The notes under the pieces are model-generated. The model was given only the letters and a program-made list of their open reading frames with translations, made no database searches and was not told the DNA's origin. This document shows positions 38,946-48,677 of a DNA stretch of 64,000 bases, piece after piece. Position 1 is the stretch's first letter. Each line of letters opens with the position of its first letter. Origin of the DNA: Straminergon stramineum (taxonomy: Eukaryota; Streptophyta; Bryopsida; Hypnales; Calliergonaceae); NCBI GenBank assembly GCA_963920665.1, contig OY987266.1:14017001-14081000 (forward strand), in the 5' to 3' direction. A program made the position numbers and the translations under genes.

Positions 38946-39207
38946 GGCACATACCTTCACTGAATAGTGAAATTAGATTGCCTTAACAATTAGATTGACT
39001 TACCCCCAAATGAACCATGCAAAGAATTCATATTCAAACCCAAATGCATGCAAGTAGGTGATGTGTCTGTACAATACTCAATATTTTGGGTCCAAACATG
39101 CACTTCACATTAAAAATAGTTTATACACTTGCATTGCTTTTCCAAAATGAGATGCTCATAAGGTGGCCAACGTTACTATTCCCACTAGAAAACTATTACA
39201 TCAAATC

Positions 39208-40797
39208 CTATGAGAGGACAGAGTCCCGAAAGACGAATTCGGGTGGTTTCATGAACCATGGTTTACCCATGAGGAGGTCCACCACTTGCGCACATGTTGG
39301 TCTTTTGTTAACATCAACATCAACTAGTTCACGTAACTTCATGGCAAAGTACCTTGATGACTCATGATTTCTAAATAAGTCCTTGTCGTATTCAACCATG
39401 TGTTCTATGTTCATACGTTGGATCAACTTTCCAATGGAATAAGAGTCGGACTTCACCGAATATTTGTAGGTCGCTTTCATCACATCTAAACTCGTATCTG
39501 AACCCTCTGGCCCAAACAAATAGAACAACTCTGGAGCTGCCCACCAACGGCCCATCCTCTCAGCATCAAGTTTTTCCTGTTTTTCATATCCAAAATGCGA
39601 GGGAGCTCCTTCTTGAATACGACTTGCAATTCCCCAATCACAAATCCCAATGTTGATCTCTTCGTCCGAGAAGGGGGGATAATGCAACAATATGTTCACA
39701 GGTGACAAGTCATTGTGCAGTACCCTAGCATTGTGCACGAGACTTGTCACATAAACCAGGGCCCACGCCAACTTCGCCTTGTGTCTTCGAAAGAGGCTAA
39801 TTTCTTTTTGTTGCTGGCCTATAAGTTGCTTGACCAACTTGATTTCATGCCATTCCGCATGCGACACCACCTTCTCGTTCAAATGAAGCAACTCTTTGAA
39901 ATTACCACCATTCCACCACAAAGTGTATGCTTCCATTGTTTGGTCATGGACAGCTAGGAATTTAATAATGGCCAGATGATTCAACGGGCATACCAAAGCC
40001 TCCACTGACCGTTCCACCCTTGCATCACGTTTGTTCCTTTGCTTTGACAATTTCCCTGCGAAATGTACATGCGCTGGGATCGTCGACATCCCTTCAATGC
40101 GTACCTAGCGCACCTTTGCATATCCTCCTTGACAGTCAAATCCAGTAAGTGGGACCACCTTGGCCTCTGAGTAGACCCACATGATACATGAACCACTATC
40201 TCTTGTAAATGCAGCCTTCAATGCATCCGTCTGCCACCCCATACCCCTAGCTTCAGACCTTGACAATCTTTTTGCTGCAATTTGCCACCAATCCATCTTC
40301 TCACGGAACTCTTGGGCCCTATCCGTTTCTCCAAATCCAGGCACTATAGGTCGCAACTCAAGCATCAACTTCTTGGTGTTGAATATACCAGTTTGTAGGC
40401 AATTGCCAATCCACATTTGCCATTGGTTGAAATACACTTCATCCACATCTACATAGTCCGAAGATTCCTTGCATTTCCTTGTAATAAATTCCTCCAACTC
40501 ATCCTTCAAGGATTGGATGCTTGCCTCTTTATTTCTCAAGTATTTCCTCTCCAAATATTGTACACTTTTTTCCTCATACCATTGGAGACAAGCCTCATGC
40601 GCATAGGTCGTATATCGTGTTGGAGGATAGGTAGGGTCCTTATCGTGTGCTGTCTTGGACTTCTTTGTCTTGGATGGTCCGGCACCCCCAATTACCTCCT
40701 TGGTAGTTATATCTACAACAAATGCTGCAGGATTATCAAGGTCCTTCTCCCAAGCCGATATCCGACCCGTACTACTTCCTTCCTTTGAAGTAGACAT
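39208..40797 (-). pseudogene. Gene D: protein kinase with novel N-terminal domain (one in-frame stop)
   Basis: ATG at 40,797; an open frame upstream to 40,926 reads only promoter sequence. Residues 1-220 are a Trp-rich region I do not recognise. The kinase domain follows: glycine loop GGYAKVR (224-230), then TAG (codon 231, 40,105-40,107), then in the same frame VRIEG, a probable lysine in FAGK (249), catalytic loop HNDLSPVN (361-368), DWG in place of DFG (387-389) and AAPEL (420-424). All main catalytic residues remain, so the loss is a single codon inside the ATP-binding loop. Eukaryotic protein kinases phosphorylate Ser/Thr or Tyr; the HND and DWG variants are unusual but keep the catalytic Asp. 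The gene lies head to tail with B and has its own upstream array. Confidence 0.8.
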
Positions 40798-40901
40798 GGT
40801 CCTCTTTTGAAAAACGAGGCATTCTTGACTTGAACTTGGAGAGAAAAATGGGCAAGAACTTCCCCTTCTGAAATCACCTTGGCCTACGAGCACGCATTCA
40901 A

Positions 40902-40975
40902 CCACTTCAAGGTGGATGAAAGCCAATGCGCAAGACCAAGAATGGCGACCGCGGGTCTGGGCGACCGCTTAAGTA
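40902..40975 (-). promoter_or_regulatory. Putative core promoter of gene D
   Basis: On the coding strand, TACTTAA (40,969-40,975) lies within the last array units, then TTTCATCCACCTTGAAGTGG at 40,902-40,921, 54 bp downstream. The same spacing occurs in gene C. Confidence 0.5.
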
Positions 40976-41195
40976 CCCGAGGTCGCCTTGGGGCGCATGC
41001 GGGTCTGGCGCATGTGGAACGGGCGACCGCGGGTATGGGGCAACCGTAGGTATGGAGGCGACCGCGGGAGGGGCGACTGCAGGTTGGGGTGACCGCGGGA
41101 GGGGGCGACTGCGGGTTCCAGAGGTCCTCGAGGATGGAGGCAACCATTCGCATGGGGGCGACCACTGGTCCTGGGCGACCACGGGTCCAAAAAGG
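40944..41195 (-). repeat. Minisatellite array upstream of gene D
   Basis: GGGCGACCGCGGGT-type units of about 20 bp on the plus strand, oriented with gene D. Confidence 0.9.
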
Positions 41196-42217
41196 ATGGA
41201 CCATCCTAAATAATAGCTAAAAGAAACCTTCATATGGGGTAGAAACATTGGCATTACAACTTCCCACTTCTATTTCGCTTGCTTTCGAATAAAATCATAA
41301 GACCACTATGATATGGTCTAGAATGTGGAATTAGATTTTGAGTTGTTTCTTTATGGTTCCAAATATATGTCTACAATGTTCACAAAGAGAAAAAAAAGGA
41401 ATGGGCCAAAACGGAAAAAGGGAATCAGAAATATAAAAGTACGTGACATGATTGACTTCTATTGAAACAAAAAGGGAGAACTTGAAATACTTACATTCTA
41501 CCTTTGCATAATGATATTATAGAGGTTACTTTAGAAGTGTCCAAAGTCTTTTTCTAATTTCTTCAAGTTTGCTCTACAATGAACATGAATTTGGCTTTTT
41601 TACACAACCCTAAACCTTTTTGGGGTGGAAGAGGTCATAAATGCAAACATACATGTTGCTGAGCACATTGAAATGAACAATAAATGAAGCATATGCACAT
41701 CAAGTCAAAAGATTGTTATCCTTGATGAAGACATTGTTCAAACCATCAAGGGTGTTTGAATGCTATCATTTCTTTTTTTTGCATGCCAATCCTTCAAAAT
41801 TGGTCACCCACAAAATACAAGAAATTTCTAAATGGACAAATGGGACACCTTCGAAATCATCCTTCTTAGAAGTTGTAAATTGTTAAGTTACAAATTATAG
41901 ATGCGGTCTTCGGAAGTAAACTTTCCAAGGAGGACCACCCCTTCTTACACTACAAAATTTACAAGATGATGAGATGCTCTTCTATCCTATATAGAGAGTT
42001 TCTATCATTTATGGACTCAAAATTAGCCACCCCATCGTTTAAAGATGAAGAACCGTCACATGCAAATCCTTATACAATGTACAATTTCTTTGGCTAAGTA
42101 TTCTATGGAGGACATTCAATATGTTCTTGTAAAAGCTATCCAAGGTTTACTTCAACTTTTGTATACAAAAAATAATCTCTCTCCAAAGAGACAAAACGTC
42201 AAGTTTAGTCACTCAGA
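41196..42217. other. AT-rich spacer inside the giant element
   Basis: No gene or repeat recognised. Confidence 0.5.
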
Positions 42218-42424
42218 TAGGTGAGCAGGAAACATCATTTGCTTCCCAAGGTTTTGGAGATGTACTATGAGGGTTGAGACGGTCAGTATTGAATTTCGTA
42301 CGGAAATGTATGAGGTGCAAGGTTGCACCACATACATTTCCGTCCAAAATTCAATACTGATTTCTTAGAACTCTCATGGACCATCCCCTAGACCTTGCGA
42401 ATCAAATCACCTTCCCTCCCACAT
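42218..42424. repeat. Long hairpin (fold-back) sequence
   Basis: Arms are complementary for about 95 bp each. The inner part, TCAGTATTGAATTT and its complement around 42,283-42,360, is nearly perfect, with a loop near AAGGTT at 42,320. Outer arms share CATTTGCTTCCCAAGG against ATTTGATTCGCAAGG. It could be a fold-back MITE or a source of small RNA. Confidence 0.7.
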
Positions 42425-42439
42425 ACCACAGGGAATTAG

Positions 42440-42560
42440 CTTGATGTCTTTTTTTTTCTTTTTTGTCGGTTGGCTACAAGAACCAAACCAAATTGATCTC
42501 ATTGGGGATCGAACCCGAGACCTCCACAAGAACAATGACTTCGAGGAAGCCAAAACCTTC
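42440..42560 (-). mobile_element. Possible tRNA-derived SINE fragment
   Basis: On the minus strand a perfect pol III B box, GGTTCGATCCC, lies at 42,505-42,515, preceded by a weak A-box-like TGGCTTCCTCG and followed by a T-rich tail. No target duplication was identified. Confidence 0.35.
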
Positions 42561-42678
42561 CATGCATCACTTGAAGATGCCTTGAAGACCCCAAGGTCCT
42601 AATGAAGTGACTTGTTCTTGGATGTTAAAAGTTGAACTCATTATACTTATTAAAACTTCTTTGGATTGGAAGGCACAC

Positions 42679-43495
42679 CTCCACCCGCGGTCGCCCCCCA
42701 ATCCACGAAATTAGGCTCGAAACCACTAGGACCTGAAGTTGCCCCCACCTGCAGTCGCCCCCCCCATCCACCAAATTAGGCTCAAAACCACCAAAACAAA
42801 AGCCCGTGCCCCCACCCGTGGTCGCCCAAGACCTAAAGTCGCCCCCCCCTCCACCAAATTAGTTTGAAAACCACCAAAACAGAAGACCGCACCCCCACCC
42901 GTGGTCGCCCAGGACCTGAAGTCGCCCCCAAGCCGCGGTCGCCCCTCCATCCACCAAATTGGGCTCGAAACCACCAGGACCCCCACCCGCGGTCGCCTAG
43001 GACCTGAACTCGCCCCCCACCCGCAGTCGCACCCCATTCCACCAAACTGCCCTCCACAACCACCAGGACCTGAAGCTGCCCCAACCCGCGGTCGCCCAGG
43101 ACCTAAAGTCACCCCCCCACCTGAGGTCGCCCCCAATCCACCAAATTGGCCTCGAAACCACCAGAACCTGAAGTCGCCCCCACCCGTGGTCGCCCAGGAC
43201 CTGAACTCGCCCCCCACCCGCAGTCGCCCCCAATCCACCAAATTGGCCTCAAAACCACCAGGACCTCAAGTCGCCTCTACCCGCAGTCGCCTAAGACCTG
43301 AACTCGCCCCCCACCCGCAGTCGCACCCTATTCCATCAAATTGGGCTCAACAACAACAAGCTAGAAATCCAACCCCCACCCGCAGTCGCCCCATTCCACC
43401 GAATTGGGCTCAACAACAGCAAGCGAGAAGACCCAGCGCCCACCCGCGGTTGCCCAGGACCTGAAGTCGCCCCCCACCAGCAATCGCCTCTATCT
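42679..43495 (+). repeat. Largest minisatellite array, no gene directly downstream
   Basis: ACCCGCAGTCGCCC units are interleaved with a longer unit (ATCCACCAAATTGGGCTC... and AGGACCTGAAGTCGCCC), giving a higher-order repeat. Long frames on both strands are repeat artefacts. The next plus-strand gene starts 2.1 kb further on and has its own array. Confidence 0.9.
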
Positions 43496-44030
43496 TAAAG
43501 TCACGCCAGTCCATAAACCACCGTAGCAAAAGATGTGAGCCATCTCCAACACTAATGAAGTCAGACTTAATTGTGTGCTTCATTGACTACAACTGACCTG
43601 TCCTTCAATATTGGTAGCTAGTTAATACTACAAAATCAATCTATAAATACAAAATTATAGTAAGACTAATTAGAAAAATTGAAGAGGGTTTTCCAAACCC
43701 TAAACCCTAACCCTATACCCTAAACCCTATAGAAAAACCATAGACCTTCTCCATGTATGCCACCCCAAAAGTAATGTACTTCTATTTTTTAGGGTGGATA
43801 AAATGATAAACATATGTGATTTGCTTTTCATTATATGTCATAAAAAAGTTTGAACTCCTAAACCTTGCACTTGTAAGATATAAACCATTGAAGGTGTCAT
43901 TTCCGAACTTTTTAATCTTCAATAAATTCAATATTCATTCACCCCTTCAAATGTGTTTTAAATCCCCTTGATGTATCAAGAGGAGGACCCTATTCAAATT
44001 CCTATGTTTAAAGATGGAAAATGAAATGAC
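43496..44030. other. Spacer with interstitial telomere-like repeat
   Basis: AAACCCTAAACCCTAACCC at about 43,694-43,730, a few degenerate CCCTAAA units as in plant telomeres or telo-box promoters. The rest is AT-rich without genes. Confidence 0.5.
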
Positions 44031-44930
44031 GAGGAGAAGGGCTTCCCCAAGTCTCCATTTTTAAAAAACACTTCCTATGTAGATCAAAAGATTTTTTCTT
44101 CATGCATCTCATGGTGTTAGTATTTTTTTTGTACATCGTTTCTCCCCAAAGGAAATGTCTCCTCCAAATGTACTCCCTCTAAAAATTAAAATAGGAAATG
44201 GTCATGTTGAATTTTACATGAGCATGAAGAAAACAAAATTGTGAAGGAGAAGAGCTTCCCCAAGCCTCCATTTTTAAAAACCATTTCTTATGGAGATCAA
44301 AAGATTTTTTCTTCATGAATCTCATGGTGTTAGTATTTTTTTTGTACATCGTTTCCCCCCAAAGGGAATGTCTCCTCCAAATGTACTCCCTCTAAAAATT
44401 AAAATAGGAAATGGTCATGTTGAATTTTACATGAGCACGAAGAAAACAAAATTGTGAAGGAGAAGAGCTTCCCTCCATTTTTAAAAACCATTTCTTATGG
44501 AGATCAAAAGATTTTTTCTTCATGCATCTCATGGTGTTAGTATTTTTTTTGTACATCATTTATTCATTTCCCCCAAAGAGAAGGTCTCCTCCAAATGTAC
44601 TCCCTCTAAAAATTAAAATAGGAAATGGTCATGTTGAATTTTACATGAGCATGTGGAAAAAGAAAATGTCAAGGAGAAGAGCTTTCCCAAGTCTCCATTT
44701 TTTAAAACCACTTTTGATGTAGATAAAAAGATTTCTCTTCATGCATCCCACAGTTTTAGTATTTTATTTGTATATCGTTTCCCCCCACAAGGAAAGGTCT
44801 CCTTTTAATGTACTCCCTCCAAAAATTAAAGTAGGAAATGGTTACGTTGAATTTTACATGACCACATGGATGGATGAAGAAGAAATAAAATGTTAGGAAG
44901 AAGGGCTTTTCCAAATCTCCACTTCGTCAA
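44031..44930 (+). repeat. Tandem repeat, four copies of 207-219 bp
   Basis: The anchor CATGCATCTCATGGTGTTAG recurs at 44,101, 44,314, 44,521 and, diverged, 44,740. Each copy also has TACTCCCTCTAAAAATTAAA and CATGTTGAATTTTACATGA. Copies 2 and 3 are most alike. No conserved frame. Confidence 0.85.
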
Positions 44931-45103
44931 CGAATTCTCTTTCTTTATTACTTAATTAACTTTTGATCACTTAGTCTTGAATGCCTCATTCTTAGGATTT
45001 TCTGGAGTTAATCCTCAGAAAAGGGGGGAGCGGTACTTGAAAAGTTTGAACACCTTCCCTCCAATTTGTTAGGGCGGAAACTCAAACTCATGTTTTTTGG
45101 CGC

Positions 45104-45445
45104 CCTTGACCCACGGTCGCCCCTGACCCGAGGTCGCCCCATACGCAGCCGCTCCCATCGTCATGAATTGGGGAAGACCTTTTGGAATCTGAGACCCGCG
45201 GTCGTCCAGGAAATGACCTGTGGTCATCCTATATGTAGCCGCCCCCTGTACCCGCGGTCGCCCCATTACCTGAGGTCGCCTAGGAAAAGACCTGTGGTCG
45301 CCATATGCAACCGCCCCCCTATACCCGCGGTCACCCTACACCCGAGGTCTCCTTCCAGAAACTGTAATTTTTCCTGAATGGCAGTTTCTGAACAGTGGGA
45401 CCCAGACCCGCAGTCGCCCAAGACCCGCACGCGCCCTAGGCGACT
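45104..45445 (+). repeat. Minisatellite array upstream of gene C
   Basis: ACCCGCGGTCGCCC-type units with spacers, ending just before a TATTTAA box. Confidence 0.9.
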
Positions 45446-45450
45446 TCGGG

Positions 45451-45523
45451 TATTTAAGGGGATACTGGATTCCCAAGTCATCACTTCCTTCGTCGCACCA
45501 CGCCTTTCATCCACCTTGAAGCG
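45451..45523 (+). promoter_or_regulatory. Putative core promoter of gene C
   Basis: TATTTAA at 45,451-45,457 directly after the array, then TTTCATCCACCTTGAAGCG at 45,505-45,523, matching the motif before gene D at the same 54-bp spacing. Confidence 0.55.
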
Positions 45524-45655
45524 TCTGACTGCCGGTTCGTGGGTTGGAAGTTTGGGCATCTACACGTGTTGTGGCTTCCACATTTATGAGTTCATTTCTT
45601 CGGTTATATTATCAACAAAAGTCTAGTTCTCTTTACGCTAGAGTGACACGACAAG

Positions 45656-47200
45656 ATGACAAAGAAGAAAGGAGATCGCCATAGCAGGCAACGACGCGCC
45701 CTTCTTGACCCAGCGGCTAAGGCATATCGGGGATGGCATCATGTAAATTCCGATTGGACCTTGACGACTTGCAAGTTATTTGTGGATTGGTGCCATATCG
45801 ACAAGCTCTTCCCTTACCATCGACACATTCACTATGTGAAGCAAAACCAAGCAAATCTTCATTACTACAAGGATGATGCATTTGTCCAGAGATGTATTGA
45901 AGTGTACCGAGCATTGTACGGAAAGCGAAAAATTCCATGGAGCGAAGTCTCAATGGGCATATGCCAAATGGTATATGCAGAGTTACAATTGGGGAAAACG
46001 GTAGATTGGATGACCTTCAAGACATCCAAGAATGTCACGCTTCCAGATACAAAAGACATTCCAAGAGCGGGTCCTTCAAATAATCCTCGGGATGGGCTAG
46101 GGCCCAAAAAGAACATTATAGAAGGAGTGGCAGATGAGGATTATGTTTGGTCAACGTCAACTAGAGAATCGGACTCCGATGAAGAGCCATTGCCTGAACC
46201 TAGGGATAGGATGGAAGATACATCAATGGAAGAAAACTTAGCATTGGTGGTATCCGAAGAAGGCAACATGCAACGGACCACACCAACGGATGGAGAACCT
46301 TTTATGTCTGTGGAACCGATAGGGGTCCGTCGTCCTGAAGATGACGAAGTGTTCCATTACGTGCAAGCTCGCTTGCAAGAAATTAATGAAGATAGGTTGG
46401 ATGGGGAGAGTGAAGCGGAAGAAGAGATTCCTTTGACCTTGATGAATTTTCCTTCCATGGAAGGATTGCATGAAATGGAACAAGAACATCAAGGTGTACT
46501 TGGAGAAGACAATAAACAGCGGACGAAAGAATCCTATAAAGTGGAGTTGGAGATGCTTTTAAAGGATCTTGAAGAAAAAGAAAGGGAGTGTGAGATCATC
46601 GAGAAGCAAAGCGCACAAGAGATTCAGGTTGAGGATGTGGGCACCCTCAAAGAACTAATTCAAGCTGGACAAACTCATTTGGCAGCCCAACAAAGAAAAA
46701 TGGAACAACTGGAACAATTTTACCTCAAGTTCAATAAGGGAGAAGATGGAGGTTCCAGTTCAAATGTCAATCCTGTTATAGATGAACGACTTCAAACAAT
46801 AATGGGAAAATGTAGGATGGAAGAAAACAACCTTGCCATTGAAAAAGGAGGTGTGGAAAAGGCAAGATCGACATTGAACCACTTGAAGGAGATGAAGGAT
46901 GCAGATCCTATTGACCGGTCGTCGCAATCGGATTCATTGTCTGTGGATGTTGAAGATTCATCATCCACTACGGAAATAGAGAAGTTGAAGATGAAGTTAG
47001 CGTTTGTGAAAAGATTGGAACAGAAGTTGGAGGAAAAGATGTCGTGGCCGAAGGCACACATCAGGTTCATGTCATTGTTCAAGAAGTGGTGGATCCAAAA
47101 TAAGATGTGGAACCATGACCTGACTCTTTTGAAGAGGGAAGAGAGAGTGGCAAGAGCCCAAATAGAACTAGAAAAGAAGAAAAGGGAAGAACAAGGGTAA
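45656..47200 (+). CDS. Gene C: intact WCHI-domain coiled-coil protein (514 aa)
   Basis: The only undamaged member of the family. A basic N-terminus (residues 1-25) could localise it to the nucleus. WCHIDKLFPYHRH is at 45-57 and VYAE...VDW at 107-118. An acidic linker (about 160-280) and long charged coiled-coil stretches (about 280-510) follow, with a Trp-rich patch FKKWWIQNKMWN near the C-terminus. ATG at 45,656 follows the array, TATA-like box and start motif. I do not recognise the family and see no catalytic motif. The shared N-terminal domain plus coiled coil would fit a DNA-binding or scaffolding role in transposition or host interaction, but that is inference. Confidence 0.8.
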   Translation: MTKKKGDRHSRQRRALLDPAAKAYRGWHHVNSDWTLTTCKLFVDWCHIDKLFPYHRHIHYVKQNQANLHYYKDDAFVQRCIEVYRALYGKRKIPWSEVSMGICQMVYAELQLGKTVDWMTFKTSKNVTLPDTKDIPRAGPSNNPRDGLGPKKNIIEGVADEDYVWSTSTRESDSDEEPLPEPRDRMEDTSMEENLALVVSEEGNMQRTTPTDGEPFMSVEPIGVRRPEDDEVFHYVQARLQEINEDRLDGESEAEEEIPLTLMNFPSMEGLHEMEQEHQGVLGEDNKQRTKESYKVELEMLLKDLEEKERECEIIEKQSAQEIQVEDVGTLKELIQAGQTHLAAQQRKMEQLEQFYLKFNKGEDGGSSSNVNPVIDERLQTIMGKCRMEENNLAIEKGGVEKARSTLNHLKEMKDADPIDRSSQSDSLSVDVEDSSSTTEIEKLKMKLAFVKRLEQKLEEKMSWPKAHIRFMSLFKKWWIQNKMWNHDLTLLKREERVARAQIELEKKKREEQG

Positions 47201-48082
47201 ATGGATGGAGTATAAATTAGGTGGCTCTTGTTTCTTTTATGACTATGTACTTCTTCCAAGATATATGAAGAAAAAGGCTTTGTCCTTATTTTTGTTGAAA
47301 TACAAGAATGTTTATTTTTATTTTTTGTGTATGAAAATGTGATTGCATTTGGATCCAAACATTTGAATTTTTGACAAATTTTGATGATTTCAAGTTATGT
47401 GAATGTTAATTTCTTGTTAAATTTGTGTAGTGTTTTAAAAAAGAAAAGAATTCTAGTAACTTTGAGTCTACACAAAGAACCCTCAATAAATTTAAGCTGC
47501 ATCATTCATGAGAGTTTCAATATAAGTTTATATGGTTGCATTTTTCAGTATTTTAACATATGGTTTGAACATATTGTAAATGACAACATTCCCATGCCCT
47601 TCACCTCGTGAATGTATGGACTCTTCTTGAGATTTATAATTTGGGAAAAAACATCATAAAAAGGTACTCAAAAGAATACTTTTGGAATTGATAGAGAAAT
47701 GGAAGTTATACATTTTGAGTTGTGGATTCCATGTATATGGTTTGATCAACCAATGTTGTCCCCCATTTTTCTTTTTAATTTGAAAGAGAAAGTTCTTAAT
47801 TTTTTCCACATTTGAGTACAAGCTAATTCTATTTATTTTTTATTAAGTCTATTGGAATGGATTTGAAATGAGTTTCCCTTCATGTGGTTGTTTAAAAAAA
47901 AAATTGCATTCTTTAAGTCTATGACCATACTCCCGAAAATCTTTTTTTGAAGTATCTATAAATCCCACGTCAAACCCTTGGATAGCATTTAGGGTTTAAT
48001 AAAATCTCTATCTAAACTAGGATGACTTTCATCTAGAAACTTAGCGATGGAACGCTAACGGGATAACAAAAATGGCCTTGGG
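47201..48082. other. Spacer between gene C and the transposase gene
   Basis: AT-rich. It includes the 3' end of gene C; no other feature was seen. Confidence 0.5.
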
Positions 48083-48365
48083 TCCTAAAGCGTAAGCGCG
48101 GTCACCCTTCAAGTACCCAAAGCCGCCTCTTGAGACTCGCGGTGGCCCCCTTCTATCCGCAGTCGCACCCCCTAGACCTACAGTCGCACCTCCTAGACCC
48201 GCAGTCGCCGCCCCTAGACCCATAGTCGCCCCCCCGAGACCCGCAGTCGCCTCTTTCTACCCGCAGTCGCCCCCCCTTCCACCCACACTCGCCCCCCTTA
48301 CCCGCAGTCGCCTCTTTTTCGACCCGAATTCGCCCCCCTTGGACCCGCAGTCACCCACGGGGCGA
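48083..48365 (+). repeat. Minisatellite array upstream of the transposase gene
   Basis: ACCCGCAGTCGCCCCC units about 20-22 bp long, same orientation as the transposase gene. Confidence 0.9.
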
Positions 48366-48446
48366 GTGCGCCTGTTACGATGTCGCCCGTTTCCTGCACC
48401 CATTCTGGCTCTCAAGGGGCGACCTGCGGTGCTAGCAGGACGGCAG

Positions 48447-48490
48447 TATAAAGCTGAAGGCCCGGACTGTGGTTTTCACCTTGCTTCAAG
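48447..48490 (+). promoter_or_regulatory. Putative core promoter of the transposase gene
   Basis: TATAAA at 48,447-48,452 and TTTTCACCTTGCTTCAAG at 48,473-48,490. This is the best TATA box among the five genes; the start motif is diverged. Confidence 0.5.
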
Positions 48491-48677
48491 GATGAACTCT
48501 TGCCTTGAATCTTCGAAAGAGGCTTCTTGCAGATGTTTGGTTCTTTGGAGGGCAACGACTTGGTTTGTGTGGTTTAAAAGACCGTTCAAAGCAAGTGGCT
48601 TTGCCATTCTTTTTTCTAAATCAAGGCTTTGATTCATATGATAATATTGTTTGAAGAACTCATAGGCGAGGAACAAT

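Noticed and set aside
38628..38963. Open frames over the array before gene B
   Set aside because: Repeat translation, no independent evidence of a gene.
40798..40926. 43-codon N-terminal extension of gene D
   Set aside because: It translates the conserved promoter motif; the ATG at 40,797 follows the motif and is the better start.
40884..41254. Open frames over the array before gene D
   Set aside because: Repeat translation; the array orientation and promoter motif explain the sequence.
42726..43464. Open frames of 171 and 187 codons
   Set aside because: Same artefact: a stop-poor, GC-rich repeat array open in several frames.
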